Source: Streptomyces goshikiensis
GTDB taxonomy: Bacteria > Actinomycetota > Actinomycetes > Streptomycetales > Streptomycetaceae
Assembly (NCBI RefSeq): GCF_014650555.1
Contig: NZ_BMVE01000003.1
Coordinates: 62,001 to 126,000 of the forward strand
Length of the DNA: 64,000 nt
Direction of reading: 5' to 3'
Part shown: positions 34,270 to 42,193 of the stretch, piece after piece
Position numbering within the stretch: position 1 is the stretch's first letter
How the letters are laid out: every line of letters starts with the position of its first letter
Notes under the pieces: generated by a model
Told to the model about the DNA's origin: nothing
Databases searched by the model: none
Seen by the model: only the letters and a program-made list of their open reading frames with translations
Made by a program: the position numbers and the translations under genes

Positions 34270-35799
34270 ATGGGCCGGGCATTGCGGATCGGGATACCCG
34301 TCATTCTGGTGGGTCTGTTTCTCTGGTGGGCCTCGTACTTCACCACGATCGTGGCCTGGGAGCTGCGCAAGATCTTCGCCTGGCTGGCGGCGCCACTGCT
34401 GGCGGCCCTCCTGGCGGTACTGGTGTGGCTGGTGCTGCGGTTGATCAGGGGCAAGGGGCGCGGCCGGTTCGCCGGGCGGCTGCCGGTGGCGGCCCTCGGC
34501 TGGCTGGGCGGGCTGCTCGGGCTCGGCCTCGCGGTCGGCTGGCTGGTGTACGGGGCGTACCTCCAGGACCGGGCGTACATGGGCAACGTGCGGATCGTGT
34601 CCGAGCCGGTGCCCGAACTGTCCGCCCGCGCGCCGTACCTGGTCGGAAAGGCGCAGGCCGCCCCGCACCTGGGCGATGTCACCGGTGAGATCTCCGACAT
34701 CACCTATCTGCCGGACTCGGACCGGTTCGCCACCCTGGTCGAACGGCGGGGCTGGCTGGCCGGGTACGAGGTCGGCCTCGTGCAGGACATCCCGCTCGGC
34801 GGCAGCAGCCGCAGCCAGCAGCGCTGTTCCTTCGACCTGGACACGGCGGACGCCCGGATCGGCGGCTGGTTCAACCACAACCTCGGCCGCAAGATCTCGG
34901 CGCACAAGCGCTGGGTGCGCTTCGAGGCCAGCGACGCCTACGTGACCTGCTCGGGCGACACCCCGATCGTGGTCGTCCCCCTCAAACGCCAGACCGGGAT
35001 CCTGGTCGTGACCGAACGGCCCGCCGGAGTCGCGCTCTACGACGGGCGGACGGGGAAGCTCACCATCACCACCGATACCGCCGCGGTGCCCGGGCCGTCC
35101 TATCCGCTCAGTCTCGCGGGCCGGCAGCGCGAGGGCACGGCAGCGATCGGCAGCTTCAGCGACTGGTGGTTCGAACGCAGCGGCTGGGACGCCTCCGAGG
35201 ACGGCGCCAACGCGGGCAACGAGTCGGAGTTCACGCTCCAGTACCACGACGGCAGCGGCCGCGGCGCGTACGTCACCCCGCTCACCCCGCAGGGGGAGGC
35301 CAGTTCGGTCGTCGCCGTGTCCACCGTGCCGACCCGGCAGGAGGGCGGCGCGCTCGCCCCGATCACCGTCCACCGGCTCGATCCGACGTGGTCCTCGCCG
35401 AAGTCCCTCGTCGCGCTGATCAAGGCCGAGTACCGGGACGTCTGTTGCTACAACGACGACCAGGTGTTCGAGGTCGTGCCCACCGGCGGCAGCACCTGGA
35501 CGGCGACGGTCGGCAGCGACCAGAACCTCCGGTACCGGGTGGAGGGCCGCGGCCTGCCGGACGGCCGCGAGGCGAGCTGCCTGAAGACCGCCGACGGAGT
35601 GCTCATCCGGTGTGCGTACGCGGCGCCCGGCTCGCCGGAGGAGAAGGAACTCAAACGCCGGGAAGAGGAGAAACAGAAGGCCGCGGGCACGCCGAAACCC
35701 GGCGAGGCCGGTGACCTGACGGCGTACACCCCCGAGCAACTCGCCGAACTGCAAAGGCGGGTGTCCGAGGAGGTCGTCCGGCGGCTGAAGGGAAGCTAG
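34270..35799 (+). CDS. large membrane protein of unknown function
   Basis: 509 aa. Three hydrophobic segments lie near the N-terminus (about 7-27, 38-60, 75-100). The remaining ~400 residues are hydrophilic and probably extracytoplasmic, with scattered Cys (RCSFDLD, VTCSGD, DVCCYND, ASCLKT, IRCAYA) that could form disulfides. The last ~60 residues form a charged helix (EEKELKRREEEKQKAAG; LAELQRRVSEEVVRRLKG). I recognise no family. The even Cys count fits a disulfide-stabilised ectodomain, in line with the nearby envelope-redox genes. It ends at a palindrome shared with the convergent NarL gene. Confidence 0.7.
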   Translation: MGRALRIGIPVILVGLFLWWASYFTTIVAWELRKIFAWLAAPLLAALLAVLVWLVLRLIRGKGRGRFAGRLPVAALGWLGGLLGLGLAVGWLVYGAYLQDRAYMGNVRIVSEPVPELSARAPYLVGKAQAAPHLGDVTGEISDITYLPDSDRFATLVERRGWLAGYEVGLVQDIPLGGSSRSQQRCSFDLDTADARIGGWFNHNLGRKISAHKRWVRFEASDAYVTCSGDTPIVVVPLKRQTGILVVTERPAGVALYDGRTGKLTITTDTAAVPGPSYPLSLAGRQREGTAAIGSFSDWWFERSGWDASEDGANAGNESEFTLQYHDGSGRGAYVTPLTPQGEASSVVAVSTVPTRQEGGALAPITVHRLDPTWSSPKSLVALIKAEYRDVCCYNDDQVFEVVPTGGSTWTATVGSDQNLRYRVEGRGLPDGREASCLKTADGVLIRCAYAAPGSPEEKELKRREEEKQKAAGTPKPGEAGDLTAYTPEQLAELQRRVSEEVVRRLKGS

Positions 35800-35801
35800 G
35801 C

Positions 35802-35817
35802 CCCGCGGCGCCGCGGG
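35802..35817. terminator. 16-bp perfect palindrome between convergent genes
   Basis: CCCGCGGC/GCCGCGGG lies exactly between the two stop codons (35799 and 35818). It would form a stem in both transcripts, so it is a candidate bidirectional terminator. There is no T-run. Confidence 0.5.
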
Positions 35818-36480
35818 TCAGGGCTCGATCAGACCGACCCGGATCGCGTAGCGGGTCAGTTCGAGGCGGTCGCGCAGGCCGAGCTTCTGGAGGAGGTTGG
35901 CCCGGTGGCGTTCGACGGTCTTGGCGCTGATGACGAGGAAGTCGCCGATCTCCTTCGAGGTGTGGCCCTCGGCGACGAGTTTGAGTATCTCCTCCTCGCG
36001 CTCGGTGATGGGCCGGGCGGGCAGCGCCCCGCCCGTCCGCGCGCGGTCCAGGTAGGTGCGGATCAGGGTGGTCTCGGCGCCCGGGTAGATGAACGGCTCG
36101 TCGCGCAGGGCGGCGCGGCAGGCCTCGACGAGGTCGCGGTCGGCGACCGACTTGGGGACGTAGCCGCTCGCTCCGGCCTTGAGGGCCTCGAAGAAGTACT
36201 GCTCGTTGTCGTACATGGTCAGCATCAGGATCCGCAGGCCCGGCCGCAGCCGGGAGAGCTCCCGGGCCGCCTGCAGCCCGGTCTGGCGGGGCATCGCGAT
36301 GTCGAGGATGGCCAGATCGAGGCCGGGATCCCGGCGGGCGAGGGCGACCGCGTCGGCGCCGTCGGCGGCCTCGGCCACCACGGACAGGTCCGGTTCGGCG
36401 TCGAGGATGAGACGTACGCCGCTGCGGACGAGCGCGTGGTCGTCCGCGAGCAGTACGCGTGCCGGGGCGGGTGGTCTCAT
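35818..36480 (-). CDS. NarL/LuxR-family response regulator
   Basis: 220 aa: receiver LLADDHALVRSG (acidic DD), phospho-acceptor LAILDIAMPRQTG (about residue 56), then LuxR-type HTH ITEREEEILKLVAEGHTSKEIGD with VISAKTVERHRANLLQKLGL (about 150-205). Start ATG 36480 (MRPPAPARVLLADD) overlaps the kinase stop by four bases, so the pair is translationally coupled. Targets are unknown; the divergent antiporter gene pair (37682-39413) is a candidate. Confidence 0.9.
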   Translation of the reverse strand: MRPPAPARVLLADDHALVRSGVRLILDAEPDLSVVAEAADGADAVALARRDPGLDLAILDIAMPRQTGLQAARELSRLRPGLRILMLTMYDNEQYFFEALKAGASGYVPKSVADRDLVEACRAALRDEPFIYPGAETTLIRTYLDRARTGGALPARPITEREEEILKLVAEGHTSKEIGDFLVISAKTVERHRANLLQKLGLRDRLELTRYAIRVGLIEP

Positions 36481-37442
36481 CGCGCGGTTCCTCCGGTCCG
36501 GTCCGCGGTGACGTTGAGGCACACCCGCGTGCCGCGGCCGCCGGGCCCGGCGCCGACGAGCAGTTCGGCGCCGATCAGCAGGGCGCGCTCCCGCATGCCC
36601 TGGATCCCGGCGCCCTCCGGCGCGGCCCCGATCCCGCCGCCGTCGTCGCTCACCACGAGCCCCACGCCGGCGCCGCCCGGCAGCGGCATCAGGTGGACCT
36701 CGACCCGGCCGGCGCCGGAGTGGCGGGCCGCGTTGGTCAGGCTCTCCTGCGCGACGCGGTAGAGGACGAGCTCGGCGGCCGGTTCCAGCGCGGGCAGCCC
36801 GGGGGTGATGTGGGCGGTCACCCCGAGGCGGGTGGTGGTGAACTCGGAGGCCAGGGCGCGGACCGCGCTGTGCAGACCGAGTTCCTCCAGCACGCCGGGG
36901 CGCAGCCGGCGGGCGATGCGGCGGATCTCGTCCAGGCTGGCGCGGGTGGTCTCCTGCGCCTGGTGCAGCTCGGCCCGTACGGGTTCGGGGACCCGGTCGG
37001 CGGCGTGCTTGAGCTGGAGCAGCACGGCGGTGAGCGTCTGGCCGATCTCGTCGTGGAGCTCCCGGGCGATCCGACGGCGTTCGGCTTCGAGCGCGGACAG
37101 CACCCGGCCGCTGCTGGTGGCCCGCTCCGCTTCGAGGCGGTCGAGCATGGTGTTGAACGTGGCGGTGAGCCCGGCGATCTCGCCCTGGCCGGTGACCGCG
37201 GGCCGGGCGTCGGGCCTCAGGAGGTCGGCGGTGGCCATGGCCCGGTTCAGGCGCGCGAGCGGCGCGAGGCCGATCCGCAATAGCACCGCGTTCGCGACGA
37301 GCATGGCGCCGAGTCCGCCGAGCAGGACGAGGGCCTCGCCGAGCAGGATGGGCGTGGAGACCGTGACCGGGCCGAGCAGCAGTGCCACCGCGACGACGAG
37401 CACGACCGCGTTCAGCAGGAAGATGCGCCCGTACAGCGACAT
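36477..37442 (-). CDS. sensor histidine kinase (HisKA_3 type)
   Basis: 321 aa. Two membrane helices (about 5-25 and 33-58) with almost no extracytoplasmic loop, a HAMP-like linker, the HisKA_3 phospho-acceptor ARELHDEIGQTLTAVLLQL (about 129-147) and an ATPase domain with ESLTNAARHSG and SDDGGGIG. The short sensor suggests an intramembrane or cytoplasmic cue, as in LiaS/VraS-like envelope-stress kinases. ATG 37442 is chosen because the protein then starts immediately before TM1. It cotranscribes with the NarL regulator. Confidence 0.88.
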   Translation of the reverse strand: MSLYGRIFLLNAVVLVVAVALLLGPVTVSTPILLGEALVLLGGLGAMLVANAVLLRIGLAPLARLNRAMATADLLRPDARPAVTGQGEIAGLTATFNTMLDRLEAERATSSGRVLSALEAERRRIARELHDEIGQTLTAVLLQLKHAADRVPEPVRAELHQAQETTRASLDEIRRIARRLRPGVLEELGLHSAVRALASEFTTTRLGVTAHITPGLPALEPAAELVLYRVAQESLTNAARHSGAGRVEVHLMPLPGGAGVGLVVSDDGGGIGAAPEGAGIQGMRERALLIGAELLVGAGPGGRGTRVCLNVTADRTGGTAR

Positions 37443-37681
37443 GGCCCCACGTCCTTTCCCGAGCCGTCGCCCGCCGCGCCGCCGGTCCCCCTCGGTCATC
37501 TGCCGCGAGCCCGCATCCTCGGCGCGCATACGGTCTGACCTGCGGAGGAACCTACTTCCCCGCTCCATCCTCACCGCCCGCGACCCTTCCTGTCCATCCG
37601 TGCCGACACCCATATTCCGGACACGCCGAACGTGGCACCATGGCCCCCGCCGCACCGCACGAAGAACGAGGGGGATGGGCC

Positions 37682-38167
37682 GTGCCCGCACCACGGACAC
37701 GTACGACACCACTGCCGGGCATCGGCGTCCAGTACGACCTCACCACCCGGGAAAGACGCCACCTGTCGGTCATCGCGCACCGGGACGGCTCCCGCACCGT
37801 GAACCTGTACCGGGCCGACGACCCCGATGCCTGCGCCCAGTCGCTGCACCTGACCGGGGCGGAGGCGGCCTCGCTGATCGACGCGCTGATGCCCGCCCAC
37901 CACAGCCCGAACCTCCTGCACACCACCGACCTCGGCCTCGTCGCCGAGCGGATCGAGCTGTCGGCGTACTCGTACTGGAACGGCCGGGTGCTGGGGGAGA
38001 CCCGGATGCGCACCGAGACCGGGGTCTCCGTGGTCGCCGTACTGCGCCGCGCGGAGGCCCGCCCGTCCCCGGCTCCGGACTTCCGGCTGGCCGGCGGGGA
38101 CACCCTCATCGTCATCGGCACCCGCGAGGGCGTGGACGCCGCCGCCGCGATACTCGGGCGGGAGTGA
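37682..38167 (+). CDS. cation:proton antiporter regulatory subunit (TrkA-C domain)
   Basis: 161 aa from GTG 37682 (preceded by GAGGGGGA). The C-terminal half (about 85-160) is a TrkA-C/RCK-C domain: IELSAYSYWNGRVLGE and FRLAGGDTLIVIGTREGVD. Such subunits bind ligands and gate the partner transporter. It is separated from the antiporter gene by only 4 nt. Confidence 0.85.
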   Translation: MPAPRTRTTPLPGIGVQYDLTTRERRHLSVIAHRDGSRTVNLYRADDPDACAQSLHLTGAEAASLIDALMPAHHSPNLLHTTDLGLVAERIELSAYSYWNGRVLGETRMRTETGVSVVAVLRRAEARPSPAPDFRLAGGDTLIVIGTREGVDAAAAILGRE

Positions 38168-38171
38168 GCGG

Positions 38172-39413
38172 ATGCACTCTGCCGTCTTCCTCATCGAGTT
38201 CGGGGCGATCATCCTGGGCCTCGGCCTGCTGGGCCGGGTCGCGGGCCGCCTCAAGTTCTCACCGATACCCCTCTACCTCCTCGCCGGACTCGCCTTCGGC
38301 ACCGGCGGCCTGCTCCCGCTCGGCGCGAGCGAGGAGTTCGTCGCGATCGGCGCCGAGATCGGCGTCATCCTGCTGCTGTTGATGCTCGGCCTGGAGTACA
38401 CGGCCACCGATCTCGTCTCCAACCTCAAGACCCAGTACCCCGCCGGGCTCGTCGACTTCACCCTCAACGCCCTGCCCGGCGCCGCCGCCGCGCTGCTGAT
38501 GGGGTGGGGGCCGGTGGCCGCCGTGGTGCTGGCCGGGGTCACCTGGATCTCCTCCTCCGGCGTCATCGCCAAGGTCATGGGCGACCTCGGCCGCGTCGGC
38601 AACCGCGAGACCCCGGTCATCCTCAGCATCCTGGTCCTCGAAGACCTGGCCATGGCCGTCTACCTGCCCATCATCACCGCGCTGCTCGCCGGGGTGAGCC
38701 TGGCCGCCGGCAGCCTCACGCTCGCCATCGCGCTCTTCGTCGCCGGGGCCGTGCTCTTCGTCGCCGTCCGGTACGGGCGCGTGATCTCCCGCTTCGTCTC
38801 CAGCGACGACCCCGAGAAGCTGCTGCTGGTCGTCCTCGGGCTGACCCTGCTCGTCGCGGGCATCGCCCAGCAGCTCCAGGTCTCGGCGGCCGTCGGCGCC
38901 TTCCTCGTCGGCATCGCGCTCTCCGGGGAGGTCGCCGAGGGCACGCACACCCTGCTGAGCCCGCTGCGGGACCTGTTCGCGGCCGTGTTCTTCGTCTTCT
39001 TCGGCCTGCACACCGACCCGGCCAGCATCCCGCCGGTCCTGCTGCCGGCCCTGGCGCTGGCCGTCGTCACCGCCGGTACGAAGATCGCCACCGGGTACTG
39101 GGCCGCCCGGCGCGCCGGGATCGGCGTGAAGGGCCGCTGGCGGGCGGGCGGAACCCTCGTCGCGCGCGGGGAGTTCTCCATCGTCATCGCGGGCCTCGCC
39201 GTCACCGCCGGAATCGAACCGGCCCTGGGTCCGCTGGCCACCGCGTACGTACTGATCCTCGTGATCGTCGGCCCGCTGACCGCCCGCTACACCCAGCCCC
39301 TGGCGGCATGGACCGCGACCCGCCTCGCGGCCCGGCGCATGCCGACCCGTGTTCCGGCGGCGCCGCCGGAACACGAGTCCGTTCCCACGCAGCCGGCGTC
39401 GGACCGAGGCTGA
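38172..39413 (+). CDS. cation:proton antiporter (CPA2/KefB-type)
   Basis: 413 aa with about twelve hydrophobic helices. GLGLLGRVAGRLKFSPIPLYLLAG at the N-terminus, ILVLEDLAMAVYLPI (about 155-169, central acidic residues of the ion site) and VGAFLVGIALSGEVAEG (about 238-254) match the monovalent cation:proton antiporter-2 family, which exchanges K+ or Na+ for H+. The GGAG ribosome site lies in the end of the regulatory subunit, so the two are one unit. It lacks an attached TrkA-N domain; the separate TrkA-C protein serves instead. Confidence 0.9.
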   Translation: MHSAVFLIEFGAIILGLGLLGRVAGRLKFSPIPLYLLAGLAFGTGGLLPLGASEEFVAIGAEIGVILLLLMLGLEYTATDLVSNLKTQYPAGLVDFTLNALPGAAAALLMGWGPVAAVVLAGVTWISSSGVIAKVMGDLGRVGNRETPVILSILVLEDLAMAVYLPIITALLAGVSLAAGSLTLAIALFVAGAVLFVAVRYGRVISRFVSSDDPEKLLLVVLGLTLLVAGIAQQLQVSAAVGAFLVGIALSGEVAEGTHTLLSPLRDLFAAVFFVFFGLHTDPASIPPVLLPALALAVVTAGTKIATGYWAARRAGIGVKGRWRAGGTLVARGEFSIVIAGLAVTAGIEPALGPLATAYVLILVIVGPLTARYTQPLAAWTATRLAARRMPTRVPAAPPEHESVPTQPASDRG

Positions 39414-39430
39414 CCCGAGCGCCGGGGCCG

Positions 39431-39721
39431 CTATCCGAGGAGGCGGCGCTTCTGCTCCGCGAACTCCTCCTCGGTCAGCACGCCCTGCTCCTTGAGGGTG
39501 CTCAGCTGCTTCAGCTGCTCGATCTTGGCGGTCATGTCGTCGGCCAGCGGCGCGGCGGCGGCCGGGGGAGCCGCGGCGGGCGGGGGAGCGGCCGCCTCCT
39601 GCTGTTCGGCCTCCTGCTGCGCCCACCGGCCGCTCTGGCGTCGGGACACGCGGTTGGACACCGCGGTGGCGGTGCCGGCGATGACGGCGGTGCGGGCGAC
39701 CCCGCGAAGAAGTCCGGGCAT
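39431..39721 (-). CDS. SHOCT-domain small protein
   Basis: 96 aa from ATG 39721 (MPGLLRGVARTAV), because GGAG lies at a proper distance upstream; the ATG at 39730 sits directly on that GGAG. A short hydrophobic N-terminus, an Ala/Pro/Gln linker and a C-terminal SHOCT helix pair (IEQLKQLSTLKEQGVLTEEEFAEQKRRLL) are present. SHOCT tails mediate oligomerisation. It is beside a DUF6325-type gene on the same strand, a pairing common in streptomycetes. Confidence 0.85.
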   Translation of the reverse strand: MPGLLRGVARTAVIAGTATAVSNRVSRRQSGRWAQQEAEQQEAAAPPPAAAPPAAAAPLADDMTAKIEQLKQLSTLKEQGVLTEEEFAEQKRRLLG

Positions 39722-39748
39722 GATGCTCATCTCCAGGCTGAGTGGGCC

Positions 39749-40216
39749 TCACTCGTCGGGGGGCAGGTCCTCCAGGGCGTCCAGCGAGGCCAGCAGGGCC
39801 TGGACGGGAATGCGTCCGGCCGCCACGAGCTGAGCTCCGCCGCGGCGCAGGGCCCGGGCGAAGGGCGCCGCCCAGGTGTTCTCGTACACGATGATCCCGG
39901 CCGAGCTCCCGGCTTCCAGGGCGGCGGCGGCCTCCTGGATGTCGTCGTGGTCGAGCAGGCCGGAGGAAGCGCCCTCGAAGACGGTGAGGTCGACCTCGCC
40001 GCCGCCGAAGTCCTGGAGCTCCACCGCCGTCACCGTGCCGTCCACTTCCTTGCGGACGAAGGCGAAGTCGAAGATGCGGATGATGCCCCGGTCGACGAGA
40101 TCGACGAGAAGGGGGAAGCCCTCGCCGGTCATGCGGTTGCCCGGGAACTCGACGACGATGTAGTCGACGGGGCCCAGGTCCTCGACGCCGGTTCGGTCCT
40201 CGGCCTCGCTGCTCAT
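39749..40216 (-). CDS. DUF6325-type protein
   Basis: 155 aa: GPVDYIVVEFPGNRMTGEGFPLLVDLVDRGIIRIFDFAFVRKEVDGTV (about 15-62), then DIQEAAAALEAGSSAGIIVYENTWAAPFARALRRGGAQLVA. This is the two-part pattern of DUF6325/DUF1269-like proteins, probably soluble. Function unknown; relatives sit with SHOCT proteins, as here (28 nt gap). Family assignment from memory of the motif. Confidence 0.7.
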   Translation of the reverse strand: MSSEAEDRTGVEDLGPVDYIVVEFPGNRMTGEGFPLLVDLVDRGIIRIFDFAFVRKEVDGTVTAVELQDFGGGEVDLTVFEGASSGLLDHDDIQEAAAALEAGSSAGIIVYENTWAAPFARALRRGGAQLVAAGRIPVQALLASLDALEDLPPDE

Positions 40217-40317
40217 GGCCGCTCCTGTCGGAGAAGGGGGGGGAAGGTCTTTTTCATTCCAGCACGCTGCCCGCGCCTCCGCACGTCTGGCGGTCGCCGG
40301 GTGGTCCGGCCAGCCGG

Positions 40318-40983
40318 TCAGCCCGTCAGCTGGTAGATGCTCTGCCCCGTCAGCCACAGACCGAGCAGCAGGCAGACGAACACGATGGCCTCGTCCTTGT
40401 GCCCCTCCATCCACCTCCGCATCCGCAGCAGCCGCGCCTGGGCGGCCTCGGGCGCGAACACCATGTACAGCTCGGCGGCCAGCAGCCCCGAGCTGGCGAG
40501 CAGGCAGAAGCCGAACAGCGCGAGATAGGTGGTGGCGTGCGAGGCGTCGGCCTGGATCACGGTCGTGGCACCCGCCGCGACCATGCCCCACGGCTGGATC
40601 AGTACGGCCAGGCCGGCCGCGGCCCACGGCGAGCCGACGTCCATCCGGGAGGGCGGCGAAGGGGGCTCCGAGGCGGCCCCGCGGGCGGCCGCCCGCGCCT
40701 GCCTGCGGCGGTAGCGGCGTACTCCGTACAGCACCAGCCACACACCGATGGCCAGCTTGACGGCCAGCGCGATCACGCTGGGCGGGGAGCGGGGCGCCGG
40801 CGGCTGGCCGCCGGTCAGCGCCAGCACGATCGCGATCACGGCGACGAGGCACCCGAGCCACGCCAGGAGGAAGGCCAGCCCCTTCCACACGCCTCTGGGG
40901 GACGAGACCACGAGGATCAAGGCCATCAGCGGGAGCGGGTAGAGGGCGATGGCCAACGCGATGAGCACGAGGTCGAGGACCAT
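40318..40983 (-). CDS. GAP/Sap-family membrane protein
   Basis: 221 aa with about six hydrophobic helices: N-terminal MVLDLVLIALAIALYPLPLM, a break of basic residues (YGVRRYRRRQARAAARG), and the C-terminal half ending LLLGLWLTGQSIYQLTG. This matches the GAP (Sap, sulfolipid-1-addressing) family, implicated in glycopeptidolipid/sulfolipid transport in mycobacteria. Substrate in streptomycetes unknown. It is divergent from the YihY gene, with about 150 nt between. Confidence 0.7.
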   Translation of the reverse strand: MVLDLVLIALAIALYPLPLMALILVVSSPRGVWKGLAFLLAWLGCLVAVIAIVLALTGGQPPAPRSPPSVIALAVKLAIGVWLVLYGVRRYRRRQARAAARGAASEPPSPPSRMDVGSPWAAAGLAVLIQPWGMVAAGATTVIQADASHATTYLALFGFCLLASSGLLAAELYMVFAPEAAQARLLRMRRWMEGHKDEAIVFVCLLLGLWLTGQSIYQLTG

Positions 40984-41134
40984 GACGCCCCCAATCGTGT
41001 GACGACATACGACACTACGCACCGGGCCGGGGCCCGACACCTTTTGCCTTTCCCCCGCTCCTTCGCGGTCCGCCGCTCCGGGATGCCGCCCCCGGCCGCG
41101 TCCCCCAACCTGGACGCACACGAAGGAGACCGCC

Positions 41135-41188
41135 ATGACGACGACCCGGCGCCCGCCGCCCGCGCCGCGCGACTCCGCGGGCCGCTGA
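41135..41188 (+). CDS. 17-codon leader ORF overlapping the YihY start
   Basis: ATG at 41135, preceded by GAAGGAG, encodes MTTTRRPPPAPRDSAGR and stops at TGA 41186-41188, whose last base is the first base of the YihY ATG (TGATG). The strong ribosome site belongs to this leader, while the YihY start has none of its own, so the leader probably delivers ribosomes to it. Three adjacent prolines (PPP) could slow translation. Alternative: a sequencing frameshift splitting one gene. Confidence 0.4.
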   Translation: MTTTRRPPPAPRDSAGR

Positions 41189-42084
41189 TGCCGTCGGAGC
41201 GCAAGGCCCGGTGGCGCGAGCGTTCCCGGGAGCTGGCGGCGGCCGGCAAGCGGCTCCAGGGGAGGGCAGAGACCCGGTTCCCGGTGATCACCCACGCCAC
41301 CGAGCGGATGGTCGGGGTCAACATCTTCGACTCCGCCACCCGGCTGGCCGCCCAGTGTTTCCTGACCGCCGTGCCCCTGCTCTTCGTCCTCGCCTCGTTC
41401 GCCCCGGAGGCCGTACGGATGCAGCTCGTCGACTCCATACGGGCGATGTTCGGGCTCACCGGCCAGGCGAGCAGCCAGCTGAGCGACGTCCTCGACGGCT
41501 CCGCGGAGGACGACCTGCGCAACGCCGTGGGCGTGACGGGCGCCGTGATCGTGCTGCTGTCGGCGACGGCCGTGAGCCGCGCCATGCAGCGGCTGTGCCG
41601 GCGCGCCTGGGAGATCCCGCGCACCGGGACGCGGATCGCGATCTGGCGCTGGTTCGCCTGGATCGCCGCGTGGATGGTCCTGCTGATCATCCAGGGGCCG
41701 GTGCGCGACGGCTTCGGGCTCGGCCTGTGGCTCGGCATCCCCCTCACCTTCCTCTTCCAGACGGCGGTGTGGTGGTGGAGCCAGCACCTGCTGCTGGGCG
41801 GGGTGATCCCGTGGCTCCCGCTGCTGCCCGGCGCCGTGCTCACGGCCATCGCGATCACCGCGCTGTCGCTTGGGGCGCGCGTCTACATGCCGATCGCGCT
41901 CAACCGCTCGCTCGCCGCGTACGGGTCCACCGGCTCGGTGTTCGTCATCCTCTCGTGGCTGATCGTGCTGTGCGTGGCGGTCGCCATCGGCATCAGCACG
42001 GGCGCCGCCGTGGCGCAGGAGCCGTACCTGGCCCGGCGGCTGGGCAGCCCGCTCCCGAACCGGCTGCGGCAGCCGCCGCCCTGA
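41188..42084 (+). CDS. YihY/BrkB-family inner membrane protein
   Basis: 298 aa. A basic N-terminus (ERKARWRERSREL) precedes five to six hydrophobic segments. FDSATRLAAQCFLTAVPLLFVLASF (about 48-72) and YGSTGSVFVILSWLIVLCVAVAIG (about 247-270) are typical of YihY/BrkB proteins, whose role is unclear. ATG 41188 is the only start in frame near the alignment of relatives; its initiation may depend on the overlapping 17-codon leader. Confidence 0.8.
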   Translation: MPSERKARWRERSRELAAAGKRLQGRAETRFPVITHATERMVGVNIFDSATRLAAQCFLTAVPLLFVLASFAPEAVRMQLVDSIRAMFGLTGQASSQLSDVLDGSAEDDLRNAVGVTGAVIVLLSATAVSRAMQRLCRRAWEIPRTGTRIAIWRWFAWIAAWMVLLIIQGPVRDGFGLGLWLGIPLTFLFQTAVWWWSQHLLLGGVIPWLPLLPGAVLTAIAITALSLGARVYMPIALNRSLAAYGSTGSVFVILSWLIVLCVAVAIGISTGAAVAQEPYLARRLGSPLPNRLRQPPP

Positions 42085-42193
42085 CCGCGGCCCGCGCCCC
42101 CGCCCCTCCGGGCGCCCGCAGCGCAGGGGTGTGGCGCGAGTGCCATGCTGGGAGGCGGAAGCGGGGGCCCTGGTGGCCGGGAGGTTCACTGCG

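Noticed and set aside
33181..35754. 857-aa minus-strand frame across the CAP and membrane genes
   Set aside because: Covers two convincing plus-strand genes and their intergenic space; no recognisable domain.
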